Positions 8,516 to 16,953 of a stretch of DNA of 64,000 bases are shown one piece after another (position 1 is the stretch's first letter; every line of letters starts with the position of its first letter). Position numbers and translations under genes: made by a program. The stretch covers positions 186,001 to 250,000 of the forward strand of contig CAVUZI010000007.1 of NCBI GenBank assembly GCA_963745955.1. Direction: 5' to 3'. The notes beneath the pieces are model-generated. The model was not told the origin of the DNA, did not search any database, and was given only the letters and a program-made list of their open reading frames with translations. The stretch comes from Bog-756 sp963745955. Lineage in GTDB: Bacteria; Actinomycetota; Acidimicrobiia; Acidimicrobiales; RAAP-2.

Positions 8516-9340
8516 ATGTCGCCACCTACGAGCCACACGCTGGACGTCCCCGGCGCACGTTTGCAGTACGAAATCCAAGGCTCAGGCCCGGCGCTCATGC
8601 TGATCGGCCACCCCATGGGCGCCTCGGGGTTCGCCTCGATCGCACCACTGCTCGCCGAAGCCTTCACTGTCGTGACCTACGACCCACGAGGCTTCGCCCG
8701 CAGCACCATCGACGACCCCGACCAGGACGCCGAGCCGGACCTGCTGGCCGACGACGTGCGCCGTGTCCTGGAGGCGGTCGGCAAGGTGCCCGCGCATGTC
8801 TTCGGCAGCAGTGGAGGCGCGATCACTGGGCTCGCGCTGGTCGCCCGCTTCCCCGGCCACGTTGAAACCCTCATCGCCCACGAGCCGCCGCTCGCCCTGC
8901 TCCTCCCGGAAGCCGAGGAAGCGCGGGCGGGAATGCTCGATATCTACGACACGTACCGCGCCGGAAGCATCAGTGATGCCTGGGGGAGGTTCGCTTCCTT
9001 CACCGGCGTTGACATCCGCGGTCAAGACGAGGACGCCGATCCGCAGCCGCCGTCGGCCGAGGCGGTGGCGACGAGCGAGCGCTTCTTCGGTCATGGTCTC
9101 CTGCCCATCGCCCTCTACCAGCCGGACTTCCCCGCCCTGGAAGAGGCCCCGGCCCGGCTCGTCGTCGCGGCGGGGACGGCCTCCAAGGGCCAGTTCCCAC
9201 AGCGCACTGCTGCGGCGCTTGCGGAGCGCCTGGGTACGCAGTTGATCAATTTCCCCGGGGGCCACGGCGGATTCGTCAGCCATGCCAAGGACTTCGCCGG
9301 CGTCCTCTTCGACACCTTGGCCCGGCCCACCTTGGCATAG
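8516..9340 (+). CDS. Alpha/beta hydrolase
   Basis: A 274-residue hydrolase with LQYEIQGSGPALMLIGHPMG (oxyanion-hole region), VVTYDPRGFARSTIDD, and nucleophile elbow VFGSSGGAITGL (Ser in G-S-S-G-G). An acid is probably near LVVAAGTAS, and the catalytic His lies in FPGGHGGFVSH close to the C-terminus. ATG 8516 has gaggagg eight bases upstream; the GTG at 8510 is too near it. Similar proteins include haloperoxidase-like and epoxide-hydrolase-like esterases; the substrate is unknown. Confidence 0.87.
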   Translation: MSPPTSHTLDVPGARLQYEIQGSGPALMLIGHPMGASGFASIAPLLAEAFTVVTYDPRGFARSTIDDPDQDAEPDLLADDVRRVLEAVGKVPAHVFGSSGGAITGLALVARFPGHVETLIAHEPPLALLLPEAEEARAGMLDIYDTYRAGSISDAWGRFASFTGVDIRGQDEDADPQPPSAEAVATSERFFGHGLLPIALYQPDFPALEEAPARLVVAAGTASKGQFPQRTAAALAERLGTQLINFPGGHGGFVSHAKDFAGVLFDTLARPTLA

Positions 9341-9747
9341 CCGACATTGGGGTTGCGCCGGCGTTGGACGGCACGGCCTCTCAGCTCGAGCGTCCGGTCA
9401 CCACGTCTTACGCGTCACTGGTCATCATCCGCCAGGCACCGATGGCCGTCCAGAACACGATCCAACCCACGATCACCAGGGACGCCACCACGGTCGACTC
9501 CGGTATCTGCAGATTCCTGCTGAACCCGCCGCCGCCGGGGCCACCGCCACCCCCGAACGGTGTCGGCAACCCGCCCGGCTCGAGTGGACCATGGCCACGC
9601 CCCCGACCGCTCGCTCGAGATTGACCAGGTGCGTGATCACCTGGCGGCTGAATCTTGGGCCGGCGGGCGTAACCAGGGCGACGGCCCGCTGAACCCGATG
9701 CGGACAGACTTGCCGACGGTGTCGACTTGAGCGAGGAGCATTTCGCT
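9341..9747 (-). other. Weakly coding gap with a short membrane-protein tail
   Basis: About 400 bp between convergent genes. On the minus strand the frame ending at the TAA at 9408 reads a Gly/Pro-rich linker, then IPESTVVASLVIVGWIVFWT and AIGAWRMMTSDA, a single membrane helix and short tail like the end of an ABC-2 permease or small membrane protein. No plausible start or full-length domain is visible upstream, so it is probably a remnant. Confidence 0.35.
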
Positions 9748-10986
9748 CTAGGGGCAGGATCGCGAGGAGGAGACCCTTTGCAGGAGCAGCTCCCGCTCGC
9801 GTTCGTTGCGGGTCATGGATGCCGCCCTCTCGAACTCCGCACGTGCCTCCTCCCTCCGCCCGAGGCGTTCGAGCAGATCGCCACGAACGCTCGGCAGCAA
9901 GTGGTAGTTCTCGAGGGCCGGCTCGTCGGCCAGAGCGTCGACCAACATCAGACCGGCCGCCGGCCCCTCCGACATCGAGACGGCCACGGCCCGGTTCAGC
10001 TCGACCACCGGGGACGGCGTCAGTGCCATGAGCTTGCGATAGAGGACCGCGATCGCCGTCCAGTCGGTGTCCTCGAAACGAACTGCCTGCGCATGACACG
10101 CGGCGATCGCGGCCTGAAGTGAGTACGGACCGTCGCCCGCCCGACGGAAGGCGTCGCTGCCGCGCCGGATGAACATTCGGTTCCACCTGGATCGATCCTG
10201 GTCTGCGAGCAGCACCGGCTCACCGGTCGGACCCGTGCGAGCTGCAATCCGGGACGCTTGGAATTCGAGGAGCGCCACGAGCCCGTGGGCTTCCGGCTCC
10301 GACGGCATCAGACCGGCGAGGACGCGAGCCAGGCGCAGAGCGTCCTCGCACAAGCCCGGGCGTACCAGGTCCTCGCCGGCCGTCGCGGCATAGCCCTCGT
10401 TGAAGACGAGGTAGATGACCTCGAGAACCGATGCCACGCGCACTGCCCTGTCGGCACCGTATGGGACCTCAAAAGGGACCCCGGCCTCGGCAAGCGACCG
10501 TTTGGCGCGGACAATGCGCTGTGCGATCGTCGGCTCCGACACCAGGAATGCCCGGGCAATCTCATTCGTCGTGAGCCCACCCATCAGCCGCAGTGTGAGA
10601 GCGATGCGGGCGTCGGGCGACAGCACCGGATGGCACGCGATGAAGATCAGTCGTAGCAGATCGTCATCGATATCATCGGCGTCCGTCGGATCGATCGGTG
10701 GCACGTCCCCCAGCGTCCGACCAACTTCCGCGAGCTTGCGAGCGTATGTCTCCTTGCGCCGCACGAGATCGATCGCACGGCGCTTGGCAGTGGCCATGAG
10801 CCAGGCACCCGGATTGCTCGGGGCACCTGACTCGGGCCATGCCTCCAGCGCAGCCACCAGTGCGTCCTGTGCGATCTCCTCTGCGATCCCAACGTCCCGC
10901 ACGATGCGAGCGACGCCCGCGATGATCCGTCCGGATTCGATCCGGAACACAGCTTCGAGCGAATCGGTCGGCGCTGATGTCGTCAC
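9748..10986 (-). CDS. ECF RNA polymerase sigma factor with C-terminal TPR-like extension (ECF42 type)
   Basis: A 412-residue sigma factor. Residues 10-75 form sigma region 2 (ARIVRDVGIAEEIAQDALVA, NPGAWLMATAKRRAIDLVRR). Residues 110-170 form region 4 (TLRLMGGLTTNEIARAFLVS, EPTIAQRIVRAKRSLAEAGV). A long C-terminal helical domain follows (YLVFNEGYAAT, LMALTPSPVVELNRAVAVSM, LLERLGRREEARAEFERAAS) that resembles tetratricopeptide repeats. This layout and the DGPF/YciI-like gene 47 bp upstream are the hallmarks of the ECF42 group, which needs no classical anti-sigma factor. It starts at GTG 10986. Confidence 0.88.
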   Translation of the reverse strand: MTTSAPTDSLEAVFRIESGRIIAGVARIVRDVGIAEEIAQDALVAALEAWPESGAPSNPGAWLMATAKRRAIDLVRRKETYARKLAEVGRTLGDVPPIDPTDADDIDDDLLRLIFIACHPVLSPDARIALTLRLMGGLTTNEIARAFLVSEPTIAQRIVRAKRSLAEAGVPFEVPYGADRAVRVASVLEVIYLVFNEGYAATAGEDLVRPGLCEDALRLARVLAGLMPSEPEAHGLVALLEFQASRIAARTGPTGEPVLLADQDRSRWNRMFIRRGSDAFRRAGDGPYSLQAAIAACHAQAVRFEDTDWTAIAVLYRKLMALTPSPVVELNRAVAVSMSEGPAAGLMLVDALADEPALENYHLLPSVRGDLLERLGRREEARAEFERAASMTRNERERELLLQRVSSSRSCP

Positions 10987-11033
10987 GACCGCCCATCAGA
11001 GCAGCCGCATCGGGGTGGAGCAAGCGCCGCCGA

Positions 11034-11390
11034 TCAGCGTTCTGCAATCTCGCGGAGCTCGGCGGTGACGGTCCAGTTCTCCGGATGGATCTGCAGGAAC
11101 CGCTTCGTCCACTCCAAGGCCTCCGCCTTGTCCTTGGCCTGGAGGATGGCGTAGCCGCCGACGACTTCCTTGCTCTCGGTGAAAGGCCCGTCCTTGTAGG
11201 TGAGGGCTCCGCCTGTCCAGGTGATCCGGGTGCCCTCAGACGTCGGAGTGAGCCCAGCCGTGTCCAGCATCACCCCCGCCTTTGTGATCTCCTCGAAGAG
11301 AGCCCCCATGCGTTCTGGGAACTCGGGGCTCGAGCTCATGTCGGGAGGATTCTGTTCGTCCACACGGATCATCGAAAGATAACGGGGCAT
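11034..11390 (-). CDS. YciI/DGPF-domain protein, partner of the ECF sigma factor
   Basis: A 118-residue ferredoxin-like protein: MPRYLSMIRVDEQN, LTPTSEGTRITWTGGALTYK and then DGPFTESKEVVGGYAILQAK, which holds the DGPF motif that names the group. It precedes the ECF42-type sigma gene on the same strand with a 47-bp gap, so the two are probably co-transcribed. Such proteins are consistently linked to this sigma group, but the signal they sense is unknown. The start has gaggag upstream. Confidence 0.9.
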   Translation of the reverse strand: MPRYLSMIRVDEQNPPDMSSSPEFPERMGALFEEITKAGVMLDTAGLTPTSEGTRITWTGGALTYKDGPFTESKEVVGGYAILQAKDKAEALEWTKRFLQIHPENWTVTAELREIAER

Positions 11391-11732
11391 GTTGACTCCT
11401 CTGTCGGGAGGGCGGGACGTTCCCAGCCTCTCACCATTGCGTCGAACGGGAAGGGCTCAGATCGACACGTCCGTGGAGATTTCCCAAAAATCGTCCGACG
11501 AGCACCTCGACGGCCGGCCCGAAGACTCGGAAACTGGTTTTCGATCGCCCAGACGGCGCCGCACGGCGCCTTGTTCCGGAGCCGTTGGCCATTTTGTCCC
11601 TGGCCTGCATTTCCGATTGGTCACACCTGGCCAGCACCGCCGCTTGACCGCGCTCGGCTGAGGTCGTGCGTGGCGCTCGTCCTCAGCCGTGTCAGGGCTG
11701 CGTCAGTCACTCCTCCGCCCTACCGTGGACCC
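11391..11732. other. Intergenic stretch, no gene seen
   Basis: About 340 bp between the divergent YciI/sigma operon and a small plus-strand gene. It should include the operon promoter. Open frames on both strands are low-complexity shadows; no repeat or hairpin of note. Confidence 0.45.
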
Positions 11733-11981
11733 GTGGATCACTACGCCGAGGCATTCTGCCTCCTTTCCGAGCAGTGCTTCCGACTCATCCAGGCGGAGGA
11801 TGGGACCGGGCACGCCCAGCATTGCCCCTACCTCACGGTATGGCGAGGGCGGTTCCAGGACGGAGCCGGCAAGTGGCACGCGGTCGAAGCCTGCGACGGG
11901 CACCGGGCCGACCTGGACGCAGCTCACAGGGTCGAGTCCGGCTCCACCCCGCACGGGATTGGCGGGGAACGCCTGAGATGA
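11733..11981 (+). CDS. Small hypothetical protein
   Basis: Eighty-two residues from a GTG: VDHYAEAFCLLSEQCFRLIQ, GHAQHCPYLTVWRGRFQDGA, GKWHAVEACDGHRADLDAA. Three or four cysteines and several histidines, including HCP and CDGH, suggest a small zinc-binding fold. The amino-acid use looks genuine for a protein, but no family was recognised and no strong ribosome site is visible. Confidence 0.45.
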   Translation: MDHYAEAFCLLSEQCFRLIQAEDGTGHAQHCPYLTVWRGRFQDGAGKWHAVEACDGHRADLDAAHRVESGSTPHGIGGERLR

Positions 11982-12049
11982 ACAGGGACCACCCTGGCCC
12001 CTGACCTGCCAATTGAAGCCGGAGTGCCGGGGCCCGATACTGCAGGGGG

Positions 12050-13129
12050 TCAACCGCCCGGGCCACGCATGTGGCGAGCGACGTGCTCCTCCGCTTGCCG
12101 GACAATTCCTCCCGATGGCGCGAAGGCAATCCAACCGGACCCCGCCGACTCGCTGCTCTCCCACAGTCGGTCGGCTGCTGCCCGGGCCTCTGGCCATGGC
12201 TCCGTGGTTGCCCACACAAGATCGACCCAGGTCGGGAAAGGAGGCTCGGGTTGGACTGCTCCAGATTCAACCTCCTCGATCCAAGTCGGGTCCGCTCCCA
12301 TGCGGGCGGCGAGGTCATCCACCGAGATGCCGGCTGCAGTTCTCCGTTCCCGCAGGCGCAGCCCCTCCTCGACCATCTGTCGGCGCCTTGTGGCCGCTGC
12401 GTCTGCGCGACGACTGGCACCGCGTGATCTCGCTGCCTGACGGGTGCCCTCAGGATGACCCCACCCATCTCGCTCGTCGAAGGTCTTCATCAGGCGGCCA
12501 TCGATCTCCGGCGCGGGCCCGCCGCCAGCCCAAAGCGCTTCATCCGCCTCAAGCCGGACATAGATCCGACTTGATCGGCCCCTCCACCAGCGGACTGCTT
12601 CAAGAGCACTGGAAAAGAACGGGCCTTCCCCAAGCTCGAGGTGGTCGTCCTCGTACTCCACATAGGCAAACCATCTTGGCGGAAACTCTTCGGATTCCTC
12701 TTCGTGGAAGGGGTCCCAATCAAGGGTGATGCGGACGACGGCGCCGGCTTCGTCGGGGACAGGTTCGGACGTCGATGCCGCGGCCGGCGGATCATCCTCC
12801 GTCTCGACCGTGAGCTCGAACGCCCAAGACCTCGTCGGCGGCTGGTCCTCCGTTGATTCGCATGCCACCCCGGGTCCGTAGCCCACCACTCGGGAGGCGA
12901 ACAAGCCGGTCCTGTCCAGCACTGCCCGATGCCAAGCGAGCGCCACCAACCGGCCCCGCATCGCCACGGCCATCGGGCCGTCACTGCCGCCAGCCGTGTA
13001 ATCGTGCCGCTGCTCGTAGAGGCGATCGTGTGATCGAAAGACAGTGAGCTCGATCTCTTGGCCGACCGAGCGCTGATCCCCGCAGCACTGGTGCTCCCAA
13101 TCTTCCAACCAAATCTGAAACTGGGTCAC
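12050..13129 (-). CDS. DUF6578-like protein with C-terminal HTH (XRE-type)
   Basis: A 359-residue two-part protein. Residues 1-130 (MTQFQIWLEDWEHQCCGDQR, GQEIELTVFRSHDRLYEQRH) resemble DUF6578. A middle region has FPPRWFAYVEYEDDHLELGE and VRWWRGRSSRIYVRLEAD. From about residue 250, RQMVEEGLRLRERRTAAGIS, VDDLAARMGADPTWIEEVES and GAVQPEPPFPTWVDLV form an XRE-type helix-turn-helix. It may sense a ligand through the N-terminal part and bind DNA. Start is GTG 13129. Confidence 0.65.
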   Translation of the reverse strand: MTQFQIWLEDWEHQCCGDQRSVGQEIELTVFRSHDRLYEQRHDYTAGGSDGPMAVAMRGRLVALAWHRAVLDRTGLFASRVVGYGPGVACESTEDQPPTRSWAFELTVETEDDPPAAASTSEPVPDEAGAVVRITLDWDPFHEEESEEFPPRWFAYVEYEDDHLELGEGPFFSSALEAVRWWRGRSSRIYVRLEADEALWAGGGPAPEIDGRLMKTFDERDGWGHPEGTRQAARSRGASRRADAAATRRRQMVEEGLRLRERRTAAGISVDDLAARMGADPTWIEEVESGAVQPEPPFPTWVDLVWATTEPWPEARAAADRLWESSESAGSGWIAFAPSGGIVRQAEEHVARHMRGPGG

Positions 13130-13257
13130 AGCCCACCCTCCCGCCTCGGATGCGGTGCGTCAAGAGGACAACCACTGACCCCTCTCGGTACCGATCAAGC
13201 CAGGGTCCACAGCCGCCGGCGACCGGAGGCCAGGGACAGCTCGGGCAATACATCGGA

Positions 13258-13638
13258 TTACGTGTGCTGAGTCAACTCAATCACGTTGCCGTCAAAGTCT
13301 TCGTAGCGTCCGCTGCGACCCCAAGGTTCCGCACGTGGTTCGTGAAGGACGTGAGCGCCCGCACGTACCGCTGCCGCATTAGCACAATCGATGTCCTCTA
13401 CGGACAGGGTGATCTGTGCACCACAGGTCGGCTGCTCTTTCGCCGGATAGAGAGCGAAGTGAAGGTAGGCCCCGTCGCGCCAGGAGATCTCCGCGTGCCT
13501 TCCGCCTATCCACCGGTCGTCAACGCCATTGTCTCCCGGATCTAGATCCAGGCCGAATGCGTCTCGGTAGAGCGCCACCGAACTGTCGAGATCTGATACC
13601 TCCAATATGACCGCTACCAGACGACCGTGTTTGGCCAT
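13258..13638 (-). CDS. VOC (glyoxalase/dioxygenase-fold) protein
   Basis: A 126-residue two-module VOC protein: LVAVILEVSDLDSSVALYRD, AFGLDLDPGDNGVDDRW, AEISWRDGAYLHFALYPA, then ITLSVEDIDCANAAAVRAGA and GRSGRYEDFDGNVIELTQ. Candidate metal residues are His in AYLHFAL and Glu in NVIELTQ; the first expected His/Gln is less clear. ATG 13638 is preferred over an ORF start 168 bp upstream because aaggag precedes it. Substrate unknown. Confidence 0.85.
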   Translation of the reverse strand: MAKHGRLVAVILEVSDLDSSVALYRDAFGLDLDPGDNGVDDRWIGGRHAEISWRDGAYLHFALYPAKEQPTCGAQITLSVEDIDCANAAAVRAGAHVLHEPRAEPWGRSGRYEDFDGNVIELTQHT

Positions 13639-13794
13639 TTCCGCTCCTTGCCGAGTCCGTCTCTTACTGACTTTATTCCCCGAGGCGGACAAGGGTTGAA
13701 GCAGAGTGGCTGCTTCAACCCTATTGAGACTCTGACACAGCCCGGCCTCCGACTGCCGATCCGCCACCCGCTGCAGAGCCGCCGGCAACCCGAC

Positions 13795-13877
13795 GATCAA
13801 GCACACCAGATGAACCGGTGATCAAGCACCTGAGAGAGACAGCGATCAAGCACCTGAGGGAGACCAATGATCAAGCA
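13795..13877. repeat. Four direct repeats of gatcaagca at 24-25 bp spacing
   Basis: gatcaagca begins at 13795, 13820, 13844 and 13869; the middle two copies extend to gatcaagcacctgag(a/g)gaga. The array ends 37 bp before the lipoprotein start. The spacing is a little over two helical turns, as for iterons or a cooperative operator, but a simple tandem duplication is also possible. Confidence 0.75.
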
Positions 13878-13913
13878 AAGCAGCTCATCGTCGGTACGTG
13901 GGAGCATCTGCTG

Positions 13914-14618
13914 ATGCGAAGAGCGGCGAGCGTTGGACTCCTCATTTTGGCATCGACGATGGGTCTGGCCGGTTGCGGAAGTTCTCAGCCGCCCCTCAGC
14001 AGTGCTGCCAGTTCTGTGCTGGCTGCCGCCAACTTCACCATGGTCCAGACGACGTTTCAGCAGACAGGAAACGAACTTCGACCGGTGACGAACACGATCG
14101 TGATCAACAAGCCTGACCGCATGGCACTCGTCGCCAGCAGCAACATCCGCGGTTATCAGTCCGTCACCGTCGGCTCCACGGTATACAACCGATGTCCAGG
14201 AAAGTGGATCGCGACTCGTTTCCCAAACAGTGAAGTAGGCCCAGCCAATGAGCAGACACTCTGGCTCCTGCAGGTCATCGGCGAAACAACGGACGTCGAT
14301 GACCACGGAGAGACCTACGTAGTTCCACCCAAAGAAGCCGCCCGCCTACTGCGGTCATCCAACCAGATACCTTTCCAAACGGTCGAGGCCAAACACGTGT
14401 CACTGTCGGCCACCGTGCAGGACGGACTGCTCAGAACAGTGACGCTGTATGCCAACGCTGAGGGTTCGGTCGTAACCGACAAGTTGACCATTACCCAGGT
14501 AGGGACGTCGCCCACGATCACGGCTCCGAGCCTTCCGAAAGGATCGCGACCAACACTGTTTCAAGGAGGGGTCGTCGGCGCCGTGAAACTGCCGTCCAAT
14601 CCCTGCAGTGCGGGATAG
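13914..14618 (+). CDS. Predicted secreted lipoprotein
   Basis: A 234-residue protein with signal peptide MRRAASVGLLILASTMGLAG and lipobox LAGC, so it should be anchored to the outer face of the membrane. The mature part (NFTMVQTTFQQTGNELRPVT, NKPDRMALVASSNIRGYQSV, GSTVYNRCPGKWIATRFPN) has the beta-rich pattern of LppX/LprG-like or outer-membrane lipoprotein-sorting-like folds. The start ATG 13914 has gggag; the frame is open upstream through the direct repeats. Function not identified. Confidence 0.68.
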   Translation: MRRAASVGLLILASTMGLAGCGSSQPPLSSAASSVLAAANFTMVQTTFQQTGNELRPVTNTIVINKPDRMALVASSNIRGYQSVTVGSTVYNRCPGKWIATRFPNSEVGPANEQTLWLLQVIGETTDVDDHGETYVVPPKEAARLLRSSNQIPFQTVEAKHVSLSATVQDGLLRTVTLYANAEGSVVTDKLTITQVGTSPTITAPSLPKGSRPTLFQGGVVGAVKLPSNPCSAG

Positions 14619-14745
14619 GTTCACGACCCGGACCTCCAGCTTCGGGGCTACTTCACCAGTCCGGCCGCTCGGTACCGGCACGTCCAAGCGGGTCGACATG
14701 AGGGAGGCTGCCGCACGGCAAACGCAGCCCCGACGGGAGGAGCCG

Positions 14746-15039
14746 TCACGACTGGCGGGACCGACTATGGAGGCTGTCGTGGATGAGCATGAACCGCATC
14801 GACCACAACCCGGGCCGTGGCTTGGGAAGGAGGTGCCGGGACCAGAAGAACCCACCCAATGCGACAACGACCGCGATGAGCCAGCCGATCTCTCCAACGC
14901 CCAAGACCCACGGAGTGGACCCCAGCAACATCACGATGAGGCCCGCAATGACGACGGCCAGCGCGACGAATCCCACGCGGAGCGCCCAGACAGCCGTCCT
15001 CCAGGATCCGTCGCGTTGCAGCACCGGCGGCTTGTCCAT
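14746..15039 (-). CDS. Small two-helix membrane protein
   Basis: Ninety-seven residues with a short polar start (MDKPPVLQRDGSWRTA), then two membrane helices (VWALRVGFVALAVVIAGLIV and IGWLIAVVVALGGFFWSRHL) and a basic tail. No family recognised; probably genuine on hydrophobic pattern. Confidence 0.5.
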   Translation of the reverse strand: MDKPPVLQRDGSWRTAVWALRVGFVALAVVIAGLIVMLLGSTPWVLGVGEIGWLIAVVVALGGFFWSRHLLPKPRPGLWSMRFMLIHDSLHSRSRQS

Positions 15040-15563
15040 GCCAGGATTGTCCCACGGTTGCGGGTTGCGACACCAGGGTCGTTGGTCCTCAGAATCGGCC
15101 GGTTCTCAGAAACCCGACCGGATGGTGGCATCGGCATCGGTTCCTTGTTATCGAGAGCAACTGGTTGGCCGGTGCAGAGAGAGTCCGGGATGGAAGCCAA
15201 CCGACCGCCGGCGGTGTGACACTCGCCCCTCTGGCAGACTGAGCGGCTCACCGTGCTCGAGTGGCGGCCAACCGAGCGGTCCTTAGGGCGACCTTCATAG
15301 GCAGCCAGACAGGGCGCCAGCCCATGCTTCTCGGCTGTTGTGTCACATAGGTGACAGACTTCTCCTTCCGATTGAGCCAGAATTAATTGGGGAGCGGGGC
15401 CGAATGGCGCTCCTTAGGAACTTTGTGCCCCAAAAGCGCTCCATTCCAACTTCAGGCAGATTTTGGTCATCGCAACTACGCAGATCGAAGTGACTCACGA
15501 GGGGGGCGGGTGTCGGACTTTCCGATCCAAGTCGATTCCGTCCGATGAGCCATCAAGACGACG
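15040..15563. other. Intergenic stretch with operator-like dyads, no gene seen
   Basis: More than 500 bp without convincing coding sequence. It contains the dyad at 15341 (listed separately) and related ggagcg/cgctcc sequences near 15393-15445, where aatggcgctcc and gcgctccattcc form partial inverted repeats. Base composition is lower in GC than the flanks around 15340-15480. Confidence 0.45.
15341..15356. promoter_or_regulatory. Perfect dyad tgtcac-atag-gtgaca (operator candidate)
   Basis: A 6+4+6 perfect inverted repeat, too short and loop-poor for a terminator, in a long gene-free stretch. It resembles the binding site of a dimeric regulator. No cognate regulator is adjacent. Confidence 0.4.
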
Positions 15564-15728
15564 GTGACCAGGTTGACGAAGAGGGCGCCATCAATTTCGG
15601 CCGGGAGTCTCCCGATAGGCACGGTCGTCGACCTGTTCCCGATCGTGACTGAGTCACTGAAGCTCATTGCCGAGAAATTGGACGAATTGGAGTCACGACT
15701 ACGTCGTCTTGAAGGCGACCACCTGTAG
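15564..15728 (+). CDS. Small hypothetical protein with coiled-coil end
   Basis: A 54-residue frame from a GTG at 15564: VTRLTKRAPSISAGSLPIGT, VVDLFPIVTESLKLIAEKL, DELESRLRRLEGDHL. The second half has a clear heptad pattern. It may be a small protein or the end of a larger one with its start lost. No family recognised. Confidence 0.35.
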   Translation: MTRLTKRAPSISAGSLPIGTVVDLFPIVTESLKLIAEKLDELESRLRRLEGDHL

Positions 15729-15830
15729 CAGCTGCTGTGCCGGGGGCATTTGCAGATTTCCCCGACGGCGAGCCTGAACTACGTGACACAGCCTGTGACG
15801 GGGGCACCCCGACCTGGCATCATATGGTTG

Positions 15831-16246
15831 GTGGAGGCTCAGCCCGACGACAGAGTGAGAGCGGCCGTAGAGGTCCCGGAGGACATTGTCGAGCGAGTCC
15901 GCACGATATGCCTGGCGCTGCCCGAGGTGACCGTGCGCGTCGACTATTCGCGAACGAGAACGAGATCGACGGCGCGGTCTTTCGACATCCGCCGAAGGTC
16001 GTTCTGCTTGCTCGTGGCAGTGGAGAAACCGACCGGGGAGGCCATCTCGCTGCTCGTGTTGCGTGCGGACCCAGACGAACGCGAGGCCTTGCTGTCCGTT
16101 GGTGACCCGTTTTTGGCCCGCGGGCCGGTCGTGATCGCATCGGAGTGCTCCTGACCGGCGACACGGAATGGGAGGAGATCCGTGAGCTGGTGACCGAGAG
16201 CTACCGGGTCCTCGCGCCAAAGAAGCTCATCGAATTGCTCGACTAG
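15831..16246 (+). pseudogene. MmcQ/YjbR-like protein, frameshifted
   Basis: The frame from GTG 15831 gives VPEDIVERVRTICLALPEVT, ARSFDIRRRSFCLLVAVEKP and LVLRADPDEREALLSVGDPF, then stops at 16154. A different frame supplies RIGVLLTGDTEWEEIRELVT and ESYRVLAPKKLIELLD, ending at the TAG at 16244. Together they give the usual length (about 135 residues) and C-terminal motif (SYR-x-x-APK-x-L) of MmcQ/YjbR proteins, which have a CyaY-like double-wing fold. One indel near 16115-16125 explains the break; it could be a sequencing error. Confidence 0.75.
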
Positions 16247-16319
16247 GGCGCGGGTTGGTCGCGTTTGATAATCGCCCCCTCCTTTTGGTGGCAGGGGGCG
16301 TTGAGCTCGGTGACCGTGC

Positions 16320-16552
16320 TGCTTCCATGGCCGGTCGCCACTCAGACGGCTTCTTCAGCATTAGCGACACCTCTGTCAACCACAACACCGCTACCAGCGA
16401 TGGTGGCGGCATCTACAGCACCGGTGGCACGCTGAATCTCACCACCTCGGCGAGTGTCAACTCCAACACCGCCGATACCGATGGCGGCGAGATCCACAGC
16501 ACTGTCGCCCTCGGTCCCCGCAGGCGACGTGGTACCCAACATCCCCGACAAT
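16320..16552 (+). pseudogene. Remnant of a right-handed beta-helix repeat protein
   Basis: The translation DTSVNHNTATSDGGGIYSTG, GTLNLTTSASVNSNTADTDG then GE-I-H-S shows two coils of the NTA-x-x-DGGGIY type found in polymorphic-membrane and parallel beta-helix surface proteins. A second frame continues with PAGDVVPNIPDNP, a typical end of such proteins in this group. Only about 75 residues survive, without signal peptide; it is followed directly by a strong terminator. Confidence 0.55.
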
Positions 16553-16575
16553 CCTCGTCGACTAGCGCACTCGGC

Positions 16576-16612
16576 AGAAGAGAGCCCGCCGCCCCCGGCG
16601 GGCCTCTCTTCT
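16576..16612 (+). terminator. Intrinsic terminator
   Basis: A 15-bp stem with arms agaagagagcccgccg and cggcgggcctctcttct around a short C-rich loop, followed by gggctttcttcctctc. It ends the beta-helix remnant. The pyrimidine-rich tail is not a pure T-run, but the stem is long and stable. Confidence 0.8.
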
Positions 16613-16953
16613 GGGCTTTCTTCCTCTCCCCCCGGTGATCGAGCAATCGAAGATATGGTTTCGTTCCTGATCGGGAAAGTAGCGGACCGGCCACCGCTTT
16701 ACCTCTGCTCAAACCTGGCGAAGGGATTACACCGGTACCGTGATGGCCGGCCCGCAGCTCTCGTTATCGCGCCGGTCCCTGCTCCGGTCAACCCTCGTCG
16801 TTCCGGGTACCGACCCTGCGTCTTCGCCCACCGCTGAACGTCCGCCAGACGAGGGGGACCCACCGCTAGCCGGCGAAGGTGGGGCACCCTTGGAAATTTG
16901 GAGTCGACCCGCTTCGGTGGCCGGTGCCAGTCTTCGGGCCGCATAATGGAGCG
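16613..16953. other. Intergenic stretch, no gene seen
   Basis: About 340 bp between the terminator and the nitrilase-like gene. The frame of the latter is open from 16879 but the added residues are not family-like. No repeat or RNA gene seen. Confidence 0.4.

Noticed and set aside
10977..11981. 334-residue plus-strand frame covering the YciI gene
   Set aside because: Only its last 82 codons, from GTG 11733, look like protein; the rest is antisense to the DGPF gene.
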